A stretch of 64,000 bases of DNA from CAVSJA01 sp963728145 (GTDB taxonomy: Bacteria > Bacteroidota > Bacteroidia > Chitinophagales > Chitinophagaceae): assembly GCA_963728145.1 (NCBI GenBank), contig CAVSJA010000001.1, positions 520,638 through 584,637 of the forward strand, in the 5' to 3' direction. The notes beneath the pieces are model-generated. The model saw only the letters and a program-made list of their open reading frames with translations, did not search any database and was not told the DNA's origin. The position numbers and the translations under genes are program-made. Every line of letters begins with the position of its first letter. Within the stretch, counting starts at the first letter, position 1. This document shows, in pieces, positions 27,791 through 37,302 of the stretch.

Positions 27791-29044
27791 ATGCCAAAGG
27801 TTATAGTCATCGGAGGAGGAATTATCGGTTTAAGCTCTGCATTTTATCTTCAAAAATCAGGATGGGATGTGACTGTGCTCGATAAAGGAGATTACCAGGA
27901 CAACTGCTCGTATGGAAACATGGGCTATATCTGCCCCAGTCATTTTATTCCATTAGCAACTCCAGGAATTGTAAAGCAAGGATTGAAATGGATGTGGAAT
28001 TCAAAAAGCCCATTCTATGTGCAACCGAGAATGGATTGGGCTCTGATCAATTGGGGACTCAAATTCATGCGCGTTGCAAATAAGAAGCATGTTGAACGAT
28101 CAGCGATCCCCTTAAGAGATATTGCCGTCATCAGCCAGAAAGAATATGAAAACTGGAATAAGCTTCCTGATTTCAATTATTCTTACGAACATAAGGGATT
28201 GCTGGAGATATTTCAAACGGAAGAAAATGCAGAACACGCACATCATATGGTTGAAAAAGCCCATGAACTAGGACTAACTGATACAAAGCTTCTTTCACAA
28301 CAAGAATTGTTCGCACTCGAACCCCAAACAAAGATCAATGCACTTGGAGCAATCCTGTTTAACTGCGATGCACATTGTTATCCGAATAAGTTAATGGAAA
28401 ACCTGATCGCGTATGTACAGCGAAACGGAGTGCAGTTGATCTCACAGGCAGAAGCCATGCGATTTGAAAAGCAAGACGGGAAGATCAAGAAGGTTTTTAC
28501 ACGTAAACTCGATTTCAATGCGGATGCATTTGTACTGGCAACAGGTTCCTGGAGCCGTTCAATCGTTGAACAGGTAGATTTGAAATTACCGCTTATGCCT
28601 GGCCGTGGGTATTCAGTGACATTAGAAAATTCGCCATACAAAGTAAACTATCCTGCAGTGTTGATGGAAGGCAGGTGTGCGGTGACGCCAATGGATGGGA
28701 ATAAGATCCGGTTTGGCGGCACCATGGAAATAACAAATCACCAAACTCCACCCAGGATGAATAGAGTGCAGGGAATCCTTGATTCAGTGAAAAGATTTTA
28801 TCCTGAATTTGACATTCCATTACCAGGTCCCGACAAGGTTTGGTACGGTTATCGCCCTTGTTCAGCGGATGGATTGCCCTATATCGGCCGCTTGAAGAAA
28901 TATAATAATGTGGTCGTTGCAACAGGGCACTCGATGTTAGGTCTGAGTCTTGGCGCCGGAACCGGCAAATTGGTGAGCGAGATCCTGAATAACCAAACCC
29001 CTGAAATGGACATCCGTCCTTTTGAAGTTGAGCGATTCAACTGA
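27791..29044 (+). CDS. FAD-dependent D-amino-acid oxidoreductase, probable D-hydroxyproline dehydrogenase
   Basis: A 417-residue flavoprotein of the DAO/DadA superfamily. The N-terminal dinucleotide fold is VIVIGGGIIGLSSAFYL, with the acidic residue in TVLDKGD. The FAD-interacting C-terminal segment is WYGYRPCSADGLPYIGR near residue 355, with GHSMLGLSLGAGTGKLV near 385. Relatives oxidise D-proline, D-alanine or cis-4-hydroxy-D-proline. Because 4-Hyp epimerase, deaminase and semialdehyde dehydrogenase genes are within 16 kb, I infer oxidation of cis-4-hydroxy-D-proline to 1-pyrroline-4-hydroxy-2-carboxylate. Without context, D-amino-acid dehydrogenase would be the safe name. Complete, no frameshift. 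Confidence 0.87.
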   Translation: MPKVIVIGGGIIGLSSAFYLQKSGWDVTVLDKGDYQDNCSYGNMGYICPSHFIPLATPGIVKQGLKWMWNSKSPFYVQPRMDWALINWGLKFMRVANKKHVERSAIPLRDIAVISQKEYENWNKLPDFNYSYEHKGLLEIFQTEENAEHAHHMVEKAHELGLTDTKLLSQQELFALEPQTKINALGAILFNCDAHCYPNKLMENLIAYVQRNGVQLISQAEAMRFEKQDGKIKKVFTRKLDFNADAFVLATGSWSRSIVEQVDLKLPLMPGRGYSVTLENSPYKVNYPAVLMEGRCAVTPMDGNKIRFGGTMEITNHQTPPRMNRVQGILDSVKRFYPEFDIPLPGPDKVWYGYRPCSADGLPYIGRLKKYNNVVVATGHSMLGLSLGAGTGKLVSEILNNQTPEMDIRPFEVERFN

Positions 29045-29088
29045 TCGGGTACTGAATTTGCTGTATTTTTAAGAGTAAATCAATTTAT

Positions 29089-29916
29089 ATGAAAAAAGCT
29101 GCACTGGTCTTCTTCATTTCTTTCATAGCTATAGCTACGATCGCGCAACATAAACTTGAAAAAGTTTGGCAAACGGATTCCGTGATGAAAGTTCCGGAGT
29201 CAGTTTTATTGGATACGGAAAACAAAGTTATCTACGTCGCTAATATCGATGGGACTGATCCATGGGCCAAAGATGGGCAGGGTTCAATTGGTAGGGTAGC
29301 ACTGGATGGTAAGATCGTGAACATTGAATGGGTAAAGGGATTAAATTCCCCAAAGGGAATGGCCATCCATAAAAACAATTTATATGTGGCTGATGTTACT
29401 GACCTCGTTGTGATCGACATTAAAAAGGGCGAAGTCAGCAAAAGAATCGCTGTTCCTTATGCGGAAGGATTAAATGATGTTACCGTGGATCCAAAAGGGG
29501 TTGTATACGTTTCAGATTCCAAACTGAAAAGAGTGTTTATGGTGAAGGGAAATGATGCGACTCCGCATCTTGAATCCCTTAAAGGACCCAACGGAGTGAA
29601 ATGGATTAAGGATAATTTGTATCTGCTCGATGCCGGCACGCTTTACAGGGTCGAATATGATCGCAAACTGACCAAGCTCGCTGAAGGAATGGAAGGCGGT
29701 ACTGACGGAGTTGAACCCGTAAATGATAAAGACTTTATCGTTTCTTGCTGGGCTGGTGTAATTTATTATGTGAATGCCGATGGCACAAAGGAGATTTTAT
29801 TGGATACCCGCACTGATAAGATCAATAGCGCAGATCTTAGCTACGATCCCGTGACCCGGATGGTTTATGTACCAACTTTCTGGAAGAATAGTGTGGTGGC
29901 GTATTCGCTCAAATAA
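29089..29916 (+). CDS. Secreted SMP-30/NHL-type beta-propeller protein
   Basis: A 275-residue exported protein: signal peptide about 1-19, then repeated four-stranded blades such as ESVLLDTENKVIYVANID, KGMAIHKNNLYVADVTDLVVID, NDVTVDPKGVVYVSDS and SADLSYDPVTRMVYVPTF. It resembles gluconolactonase/SMP-30 family proteins, but I cannot pick out a clear set of metal-binding residues, so lactonase activity is not claimed. It starts 44 bp after the FAD oxidoreductase and is probably in the same transcript. A heptad inverted repeat follows 4 bp after the stop. Confidence 0.75.
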   Translation: MKKAALVFFISFIAIATIAQHKLEKVWQTDSVMKVPESVLLDTENKVIYVANIDGTDPWAKDGQGSIGRVALDGKIVNIEWVKGLNSPKGMAIHKNNLYVADVTDLVVIDIKKGEVSKRIAVPYAEGLNDVTVDPKGVVYVSDSKLKRVFMVKGNDATPHLESLKGPNGVKWIKDNLYLLDAGTLYRVEYDRKLTKLAEGMEGGTDGVEPVNDKDFIVSCWAGVIYYVNADGTKEILLDTRTDKINSADLSYDPVTRMVYVPTFWKNSVVAYSLK

Positions 29917-29920
29917 TGCA

Positions 29921-30040
29921 GTTTGGCGTTTGGGGTTTGGCGTTGTTCAAATGCGAAATTGATAATATAATGCGGGATTACTGCTATTCAGGATCATGTT
30001 CGACCTGAGAACGCCAAACGCCAGACGCCAAACTCCAAAC
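29921..30040. repeat. GTTTGGC-type heptad inverted repeat
   Basis: The left arm 29921-29946 (GTTTGGC, GTTTGGG, GTTTGGC) and right arm 30010-30040 (GCCAAAC units) flank a 63-bp centre. It begins 4 bp after the stop of the propeller gene. Same unit as the elements at 11.3 and 39.6 kb, with an unrelated centre. Confidence 0.9.
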
Positions 30041-30104
30041 GGTTTGTGGAATTTATGGAATCCTTAGCGTTTTGAATGCTTAATTTCGAAGCACAATTAG
30101 CTGC

Positions 30105-31697
30105 ATGGACTGTACATTTACCCAGATCCCATACAAACAAACAGGTTATTTCTCCAACCTTATTCTCGACTATCTGGATCAATCCCCGGCATTAAAACCT
30201 TTCTATCAATATGCGCCCAATGCCGAAGGAGCAAAAATCGCAATTGATAATCGGAAGAAAATAAAAACAAACAGGGCAGTTTTGGTTGAAGAGCTGAAGA
30301 AACAATATTCACAGGTAAAACCTTCTGAAAAGGTTCAGCAGAATATCAATTCACTTCTTAAGGAAAACACGTTTACGATTACAACGGCCCATCAACCTGC
30401 AATATTTACCGGAACACTTTACTTCATTTATAAAATTCTCCATACGATAAGGCTGGCGGACCGCCTGAACAAGGAAAATCCGGACAATCATTTTGTGCCT
30501 GTGTATTGGATGGGCAGTGAGGATGCTGACCTCGAGGAATTGGGAAAAATTTATTTGGACAATGAGAAGATAGTTTGGGATACAAAGCAGCAGGGTGCAG
30601 TGGGAAGAATGAATACTAAGGGCCTGGATAAAATAATTCAGCGCATTGATGGAGAATTTTCCGTTCAGCCCTATGGAAATGAATTATGCGAGTTGCTAAG
30701 ACAATGCTACCTGCAAAGCCCGGATATTCAAACGGCAACTTTCCGTTTATTGAATTCGCTATTTGAGCAGTATGGATTAATTGTAGTTATTCCCGATAAT
30801 GCTACGTTTAAAAAATTAATGCTGCCGGTTTTCAAAGATGATCTGCTCAATCAAACAGCATCGGAGATTGTTGGTAAGACAATTTCCGAACTGGATAAGA
30901 ATTACAAAGTGCAGGCTACGCCAAGAGAAATCAACTTATTTTATTTAAGAGATGATATCAGGGGGAGAATTGAGAAAATTGATCCTGGCTATAATGTAAT
31001 TGATACAAAACTTGTTTTTACTGAAAAGGAGTTATTGAAAGAACTGGATGAACACCCGGAGCGGTTTAGTCCAAATGTAATTTTGCGTGGTCTATTCCAG
31101 GAAACCATTCTTCCTAATATTGCGTTTGTCGGTGGAGGAGGGGAGCTTGCTTACTGGATTGAGTATAAAGAATTGTTCAGTCATTATAAAGTTCATTATC
31201 CCGTATTGATACTCAGGAACTCCTTTCTGATTGTTGAAAAGAAATGGAGCGAGAAGATCAAACGCATGGGTTTTGAAATAAAAGATTTCTTCAAATCTGA
31301 AAGAGAATTGCTAACCCTGCTGGTCAGCCGTCATCGCAATGGTGAATTGAAACTTGAAAATGAACTGGCAGCCGCCACACAATTATATCATAAACTAAAA
31401 GATAAGGCAGCAGTTATTGATAAATCTCTTCAACAACATGTGGAAGCGCTGCAAGCAAGAGCCATTCGTCCTTTGCAGGAATTGGAAAAGAAATTAATGC
31501 GCGCCGAAAAAAGAAAATACAGTGATGAGCAGCGGCAGATCCACCAAATAAAAGAAGCTTTATTCCCATTGGATGGCTTGCAGGAAAGAATTGAGAATTT
31601 TATGCCTTATTATGCAAAATGGGGAAAAGACTTTATGGAGACGCTATATCAAAAATCCTTGACTCTCGAGCAGGAGTTTGGCGTGCTGGTGGAATAA
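30105..31697 (+). CDS. bshC: Bacillithiol biosynthesis cysteine-adding enzyme BshC
   Basis: A 530-residue protein, the family's usual length. It adds cysteine to glucosaminyl-malate, the last step of bacillithiol synthesis in the cytosol. Diagnostic segments: TTAHQPAIFTGTLYFIYKI near residue 98, HFVPVYWMGSEDADLEELG near 130, and NVILRGLFQETILPNIAFVGG near 325. A long C-terminal coiled coil spans about 415-500. Bacillithiol is common in Bacteroidota. bshA and bshB are not in the window. Its last 65 bp overlap a convergent minus-strand gene. Confidence 0.96.
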   Translation: MDCTFTQIPYKQTGYFSNLILDYLDQSPALKPFYQYAPNAEGAKIAIDNRKKIKTNRAVLVEELKKQYSQVKPSEKVQQNINSLLKENTFTITTAHQPAIFTGTLYFIYKILHTIRLADRLNKENPDNHFVPVYWMGSEDADLEELGKIYLDNEKIVWDTKQQGAVGRMNTKGLDKIIQRIDGEFSVQPYGNELCELLRQCYLQSPDIQTATFRLLNSLFEQYGLIVVIPDNATFKKLMLPVFKDDLLNQTASEIVGKTISELDKNYKVQATPREINLFYLRDDIRGRIEKIDPGYNVIDTKLVFTEKELLKELDEHPERFSPNVILRGLFQETILPNIAFVGGGGELAYWIEYKELFSHYKVHYPVLILRNSFLIVEKKWSEKIKRMGFEIKDFFKSERELLTLLVSRHRNGELKLENELAAATQLYHKLKDKAAVIDKSLQQHVEALQARAIRPLQELEKKLMRAEKRKYSDEQRQIHQIKEALFPLDGLQERIENFMPYYAKWGKDFMETLYQKSLTLEQEFGVLVE

Positions 31698-32217
31698 CAA
31701 ATTTCTTTTGCCTTGTCGAAATGATAAACAAATAGTTTCCGATTTCTTCATCTTTTAGCTTCTTACAAAAGGGATCAATACCACCCCGACTAAATAAATG
31801 CAATAAGAAACTATTCACTTGTTCTCTAACCACTCTTCCTTCATATTGGTATTCGATCACTGCAGTGTCATCCAGGTGTTTCTCCATTAAGTTGTTAATG
31901 TAGGGATAGTATCGTTTGGCCAGTGCCCAACATGCATACACTCTCACATGCGGATTTGTGTGTGATGTAAGTTGGATCAATCCCTTATTTCCTGACCGGA
32001 TCAACAAACCGGCGAAGTCTTCATACTCCTTGCTTTGATTTCCTTTGATCCCTGTGAACACATTGTCTTTGGTAGTATAAAAAGCGATCTGGCTGGCGAG
32101 GTAATCGAGATTTATTTTCATCGGAACCTTGCTTACAGAAACACGATTAACCTGTTTATCTCTGCAGGAGATTGCGAGAATTAGTAGTAGTGAGATATAG
32201 ATTGTTACTGATCTCAT
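31633..32217 (-). CDS. Putative lipoprotein, function unknown
   Basis: About 194 residues from the ATG at 32215-32217 (an ATG three codons upstream is also possible). The N-terminal hydrophobic leader ends LLLILAISCRD, a good lipobox. The middle segment (GLIQLTSHTNPHVRVYACWALAKRYYP) resembles a single HEAT-like repeat. No known function. Its 3' end runs 65 bp into the end of bshC on the other strand; the C-terminal extension (IPPARQTPARESRIF) is therefore antisense to bshC and may be poorly conserved. Confidence 0.7.
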   Translation of the reverse strand: MRSVTIYISLLLILAISCRDKQVNRVSVSKVPMKINLDYLASQIAFYTTKDNVFTGIKGNQSKEYEDFAGLLIRSGNKGLIQLTSHTNPHVRVYACWALAKRYYPYINNLMEKHLDDTAVIEYQYEGRVVREQVNSFLLHLFSRGGIDPFCKKLKDEEIGNYLFIISTRQKKFVIPPARQTPARESRIFDIASP

Positions 32218-32255
32218 ACATCTCAATTAGTACAGGAAATTTATTGAACAGTAAT

Positions 32256-32774
32256 TTAATCAAAATTATTTTCCCAACCTTCCTTCCTGATCTTTTCCAC
32301 CTTAACCATCACATCCGATTCTAAGGTCTTTTTAAAATCAGCAACCTTTTGCCCAATAGCCGGATCAAACGCGCCAATGATCTCAGCCGCAAGTATACCA
32401 GCATTTTTTGCAGCATTCAGTGCAACAGTAGCAACGGGCACTCCATTTGGCATTTGAAGAATGGAAAGCACAGAATCCCAACCATCAATTGAATTGGATG
32501 ATTTAACGGGTACGCCGATAACTGGTAATGGGGTAAGCGAGGCAACCATGCCGGGTAGATGCGCAGCTCCGCCGGCGCCGGCTATAATTACCTTTAATCC
32601 TCTTTCTTTTGCCTTTTGGGAATACTCAACCATTCTAAGGGGTGTACGATGAGCGGAAACCACAGTTAACTCGAAACTGATCCCAAAATCTGTCAATACA
32701 TCCGCAGCAGCCTGCATGATAGAAAGATCACTATCGCTGCCCATGATGATGCCAACCGTTGGAGAATTTTGCAT
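32256..32774 (-). CDS. purE: N5-carboxyaminoimidazole ribonucleotide mutase
   Basis: About 172 residues from the ATG at 32774; an ATG at 32792 is possible, but the conserved sequence begins just after the downstream one. Class I PurE features: VGIIMGSDSDL near residue 7, VVSAHRTPLRM near 40 with the catalytic His, and IAGAGGAAHLPGM near 68. It moves the carboxylate of N5-CAIR to C4 in purine synthesis, acting directly after PurK. A heptad inverted repeat sits just upstream of the start. Confidence 0.97.
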   Translation of the reverse strand: MQNSPTVGIIMGSDSDLSIMQAAADVLTDFGISFELTVVSAHRTPLRMVEYSQKAKERGLKVIIAGAGGAAHLPGMVASLTPLPVIGVPVKSSNSIDGWDSVLSILQMPNGVPVATVALNAAKNAGILAAEIIGAFDPAIGQKVADFKKTLESDVMVKVEKIRKEGWENNFD

Positions 32775-32789
32775 GAGGAAAGTTACGTT

Positions 32790-32896
32790 CAATAATTAAT
32801 AATTAATAATCAATAATTGATCGATGTGAAGCCTACTCATTAATTATAAGCTTGTTCATGCCAGGAAAATTATTGATTATTAATTATTGATTATTA
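32790..32896. repeat. TAATAAT-type heptad inverted repeat
   Basis: CAATAAT/TAATAAT heptads (32790-32820) face ATTATTG/ATTATTA heptads (32868-32896) across a 47-bp centre. It sits between the end of the TolC-family gene and the start of purE on the minus strand, so it could end the efflux operon transcript. Same unit as the element at 27.65 kb. Confidence 0.9.
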
Positions 32897-32927
32897 GTTT
32901 AGGCATCCAAGTTCAGTGCTTAAAGAT

Positions 32928-34241
32928 TTAACGCACTAATTGTCCACGCAGCCTCATCAATTGTATCTCTGAAAGCTTGGTATTGTACCTCGCCGCAATC
33001 AATCGATTGTAAGCATCTTCAAGACTGCGTTGCGCTTCCCGCAATTCAAGCAATACGGAAGCTCCTCTGCGGAATCTTTCAAGGGCGATTGTGACATTCT
33101 CCTTGGCCAGATTGATATTGTCTTCCTCCAACGCCAGCTGTCTTTTTTCCATTTCATAATTCTTGAAGGCATTGCTCAGGGAAGCATCGACAATACTTCT
33201 TTGGTTCTTATAGAACAACTCCTGGAATTGCACATCCAGTTTTGCTTGTTCAATCAGGCGTTTGGTATTGAAGTTATTTACTATCGGTACCGTCACACCG
33301 AGGCCATAATTAAGTCCTTTATTTTGGTTAAACAGGGGAGTGAAATTGTTTATCACCGCCTTATTCTCGGTGCGGTTGAAGGTATAGGCTGAATTGAAAG
33401 ATAAAATCGGCCAGCGTTCTGCTTTCCTTTCTTTCACAATCAGGCTGGCAATGTCAATGTTCTTTCTCGCGATGAGAAGGGTAGGGTTGGTATTCTCGAT
33501 TCCTTCTTGTAGTTCCCCGTATTGAAGACCGGTATTGATTGGAATAGTATCTACAACTTCATAGATGGTATGCAATTCAATTGCCATAAGTTGGTTGAGT
33601 CTCTCCCTCAACTGCTGGATGACAGTTTCCTGTCTGAGTTTTTCAGCGATTTGTGCATTCAGGTCTATTTTTGCCTGGAGCAACTCGGGCTTTGCGCCCA
33701 TTCCTACGCTTAATCTTCTATCGGCAAGCTTTACCCTTTCTTCGTTAATGGCCATTTGTTCAATGATCGCCTTCAATTGTTGCTTCTGTCTTACAATTCC
33801 ATAATAATTCACAACAACATCTACAACTGTATTCACCACCTGATCCTTTACATTCAGCCCGCCTAACTTTTCCAATTCATACACGCGATTGCGCGTAATG
33901 AACATCTTCGTTCCATCAAACAGAACCCAGTTAAGATTTAGGGAAGCCTGGAGGTTATTGGAACGAATTCCACTCGTATCGCGTTTAGTACCATTGGCCA
34001 GTTCCTGTTTCTGCGCATTATTGTTAAATGTCCTGGAAGCATTCGCATTTAATCTTGGCATAAATGCAGCAAATATATAAGAACGATCCAGTGCGAACGC
34101 AGCCGAATCATTTTTTGCAAGGAGGATATCATAGTTATTCTGCAGGGCTACATACACTGCTTCTTCAAGTGATAACAGCTTATCCTGCGAGAAAACATTA
34201 AGAGAGATCAGGAATAGTAACAAGCAACTAAGCCTCTTCAT
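32928..34241 (-). CDS. TolC-family outer-membrane efflux protein
   Basis: A 437-residue outer-membrane factor with signal peptide (about 1-18) and two homologous OEP halves rich in long amphipathic helices (SLEEAVYVALQNNYDILLAKND near residue 24; ENVTIALERFRRGASVLLELREAQRSLEDA near 380). It forms the exit duct of a tripartite pump. Its start overlaps the end of the RND permease by 14 bp, so it is the last gene of an adaptor-permease-channel operon on the minus strand. Confidence 0.93.
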   Translation of the reverse strand: MKRLSCLLLFLISLNVFSQDKLLSLEEAVYVALQNNYDILLAKNDSAAFALDRSYIFAAFMPRLNANASRTFNNNAQKQELANGTKRDTSGIRSNNLQASLNLNWVLFDGTKMFITRNRVYELEKLGGLNVKDQVVNTVVDVVVNYYGIVRQKQQLKAIIEQMAINEERVKLADRRLSVGMGAKPELLQAKIDLNAQIAEKLRQETVIQQLRERLNQLMAIELHTIYEVVDTIPINTGLQYGELQEGIENTNPTLLIARKNIDIASLIVKERKAERWPILSFNSAYTFNRTENKAVINNFTPLFNQNKGLNYGLGVTVPIVNNFNTKRLIEQAKLDVQFQELFYKNQRSIVDASLSNAFKNYEMEKRQLALEEDNINLAKENVTIALERFRRGASVLLELREAQRSLEDAYNRLIAARYNTKLSEIQLMRLRGQLVR

Positions 34242-37200
34242 TACTCAATTTCTTTTTAGTTGATAAGTACGAATAAAGTGCGGGCACAACATACAGGGTC
34301 AATACAAGCGCAAATAACAATCCCCCCACAATTGCGATTCCCAATGGCATCCGGCTTTTACCGGCAGAACCCAACGACATTGCAATCGGCAATGCGCCAA
34401 GCGAAGTTGCGAGCGTTGTCATAAGGATCGGACGTAACCTTGCAACCGCCGCGTCAATGGCAGCGGGAATCTTCGCTTCTCCTTTTCGTCGCTTCTGGTT
34501 AGCAAATTCCACAATAAGGATTCCATTTTTCGTCACCAAACCGATTAACATGATCATGCCAATCTGGGAGAATATATTCAAGGACTGCCCAAATAAGTAC
34601 AAACTCAACACTGCACCTGCCAGCGCAAGCGGTACAGTTACGATGATGATCAAAGGATCGACAAAACTTTCAAATTGTGCTGCAAGTACAAGGAAGATCA
34701 AAATGAGCGCAAGCACAAATGCAAACAAGGTATTTGATGAGCTTTCCTGGAAATCCCGGGACGCACCGCTTAAGGAGCCACTGAATGTGTCATCCAATAC
34801 CAAATCTGCAATCCTTTCCATTTCCTGAATTCCATCTCCCAATGTTTTTCCAGGTGCAAGCCCAGCCGAAACCGTTGCACTCTTAAATCGATTGTAGTGA
34901 TAAATCTGAGGAGGATTTGCAGTTTCAACGATCGTAACGAGATTATCCAACTGAACGAGATCTCCATCGCGATTGCGGACATAAAATGCTTTTAGGTCGA
35001 GCGGTTCATCCCGATTTTCCCTGTCGACCTGGCCTATTACTTCGTATTGTTTTCCATTCATGATGAAGTAACCAAACCGTCTTCCACTCAACGCCAATTG
35101 AATGGTATTGCTGACGTCCAGCACGGATACGCCAAGTTCGCTTGCCTTCAACCGATCAATGGTGACCTGCAATTCCGGCTTGTTAAATTTGAGATTGAGG
35201 TCATAACCCTGGAACACCGGGCTCTTGGAAACTTCATCAACAAACTTTGGCACCCTTTCCTTCAATTTTTCGAAATCGAGATGTTGTACCACATATTGAA
35301 CTGGCAGGGAACCCCTTGATCCCATTCCCACTGAAATAGTTTGCTCCTGCGTCACCATTACTCTCAGTGTCGTGTAACCGCTAAACATCCTGCTCATCTG
35401 CTTGGCAACTTCGTCCTGGGATCGTTTTCGTGTACCGGCATCTGTTAAGCCCATGCTTACCATGCCAGAATTTGACCCGCCTGCACCCCCAAATGAAGGG
35501 GCAAAGGAAAGAATTACACTTCTTTCGGGAATTGAATCGATCACGCGCTGAGTAATATCATAAATTGCCCGATCCATAAAGTCAAAATCAGTTCCTTCAG
35601 GGCCGAGAACACTTGCTCTTAAGCGGTTGCGATCTTCAAGCGGTGCCAGTTCCGAAGGAAGATCCTTACCAATTAAGATGATAAGTCCCAGGCAGGTCAG
35701 GATCAAAACTAAAGCAAGCCATCGTACTCGCATGAATCCCTTCAATGTATTGCGATACAGATTTTCCATTCCCGCAAAGAATGGTTCGGTCTTCCTGTAA
35801 AACCAGGAATGTCCCTTGTGTGAACTGGTCAGATAGATATTCAAAACCGGGGTAAGAGACAAGGAAACGAAGGCAGAGATCAATACAGCGCCGGCAACAA
35901 CGATACCGAATTCACGAAATAATCTACCAACGAAACCTTCAAGAAATATAATTGGAAGAAAAACAATCGCAAGCGTGATGGAAGTGGCAATGACCGCAAA
36001 ATAAATTTCTTTCGACCCCTCCCTGGCCGCCCGGTATTTATCCATACCCTGTTCCATCTTCTTATAGATGTTTTCTGTCACTACAATACCGTCGTCCACC
36101 ACAAGTCCGGTTGCGAGTACCAATGAAAGCATGGTGAGTACGTTGATCGAGAATCCCGCGATATACATGATAAAGAATGCGCCGATCAATGAAACTGGAA
36201 TATCGATAAGTGGGCGGAGTGCAATGGTCCATTCGCGGAAGAAGAGAAATATTATAATTACAACAAGACCTATCGCAATAAACAATGTTTCTTTTACTTC
36301 GTCGACGGCTTTTCTAACGAAAGTGGTTCGATCGAATCCAACTTCCAAGAGAATATCCGCCGGCATATCTTTCATAATTTCATTTAACCGCTTCTTAACT
36401 TCGTCTGCAATTGCGATCTGATTCGCGCCAGGCTGTGCGACCACACCTATATTAACCGATGGTACATTGTTTTTCCGGGAAACGCTTTCTTCATTTTCAG
36501 GGCCCAGTTCTGCTAAACCAAGATCCTTGAAACGAATGATCCTGCTCGCATCTTCCCTAACAATAAGTTCGTTGAAATCTTCTTCGGTTGTGAGCTTACC
36601 ATAAGCCTTCACGGTCATTTCGGTAACATTTCCCCGAACCTTACCGCCGGGCAATTCAATATTTTCACGATCTAGCGCGGCTCGTATGTCCGGGATCGTT
36701 ATCTTATATGCAGCAAGTTTTGAAGGGTCGATCCACAAACGCATTGCAAATCGTCGCCCGAACACATTGATCCCGCTGACGCCATCAATCGTTTGCAATC
36801 TTTCCTGAACAACATTTTCAGCAAAATTGGTCAGCTCCAAAAGACTTTTCTGCTGGCTTTGTACCTGGATAAATATGATTGGATCGGAATCGGAATCAGC
36901 TTTTGCCACTCGCGGCGGAGCGTCAATATCCTGAGGCAATGAATTCTGCGCCTGGGAAACTTTCTCACGGACATCATTAGCTGCTCTTTCCAGGTCTACG
37001 CTCAAATCGAACTCAACAGTAATATTGCTACTTCCCTGCGCACTGTTAGAAGTGATATTCCTTACCCCTTGCACTCCATTTACCGCCTTTTCCAAAGGCT
37101 CGGTAATCTGTTGTTCAATGATCTCCGCATTGGCACCAGTGTACGAAGTGCGCACGCTTACGACTGCCGGGTCAATGGCAGGGTATTCTCTTACACCCAA

Positions 37201-37293
37201 ACGGGTAAAGCCGATACCGCCGAATATCAGGATCACAATTGAACAAACTACAGCCAGTACGGGCCGCTTAAGACTGAGTTCTGATAAATTCAT
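34228..37293 (-). CDS. RND-family efflux transporter permease (HAE1/AcrB type)
   Basis: A 1021-residue inner-membrane RND pump of usual length with 12 membrane segments and two large periplasmic loops. Marks: N-terminal LKRPVLAVVCSIVILIFGGIG, the proton-relay aspartate pair in GLVVDDGIVVTENIYKKMEQ near residue 405, and GLVTKNGILIVEFANQKR near 930. It exports hydrophobic compounds by proton antiport together with the adaptor (10 bp upstream) and the TolC-like channel (14-bp overlap downstream). The substrate is unknown. No regulator gene adjoins the operon. Confidence 0.96.
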   Translation of the reverse strand: MNLSELSLKRPVLAVVCSIVILIFGGIGFTRLGVREYPAIDPAVVSVRTSYTGANAEIIEQQITEPLEKAVNGVQGVRNITSNSAQGSSNITVEFDLSVDLERAANDVREKVSQAQNSLPQDIDAPPRVAKADSDSDPIIFIQVQSQQKSLLELTNFAENVVQERLQTIDGVSGINVFGRRFAMRLWIDPSKLAAYKITIPDIRAALDRENIELPGGKVRGNVTEMTVKAYGKLTTEEDFNELIVREDASRIIRFKDLGLAELGPENEESVSRKNNVPSVNIGVVAQPGANQIAIADEVKKRLNEIMKDMPADILLEVGFDRTTFVRKAVDEVKETLFIAIGLVVIIIFLFFREWTIALRPLIDIPVSLIGAFFIMYIAGFSINVLTMLSLVLATGLVVDDGIVVTENIYKKMEQGMDKYRAAREGSKEIYFAVIATSITLAIVFLPIIFLEGFVGRLFREFGIVVAGAVLISAFVSLSLTPVLNIYLTSSHKGHSWFYRKTEPFFAGMENLYRNTLKGFMRVRWLALVLILTCLGLIILIGKDLPSELAPLEDRNRLRASVLGPEGTDFDFMDRAIYDITQRVIDSIPERSVILSFAPSFGGAGGSNSGMVSMGLTDAGTRKRSQDEVAKQMSRMFSGYTTLRVMVTQEQTISVGMGSRGSLPVQYVVQHLDFEKLKERVPKFVDEVSKSPVFQGYDLNLKFNKPELQVTIDRLKASELGVSVLDVSNTIQLALSGRRFGYFIMNGKQYEVIGQVDRENRDEPLDLKAFYVRNRDGDLVQLDNLVTIVETANPPQIYHYNRFKSATVSAGLAPGKTLGDGIQEMERIADLVLDDTFSGSLSGASRDFQESSSNTLFAFVLALILIFLVLAAQFESFVDPLIIIVTVPLALAGAVLSLYLFGQSLNIFSQIGMIMLIGLVTKNGILIVEFANQKRRKGEAKIPAAIDAAVARLRPILMTTLATSLGALPIAMSLGSAGKSRMPLGIAIVGGLLFALVLTLYVVPALYSYLSTKKKLSNEEA

Positions 37294-37302
37294 CTTCGCA
37301 GA

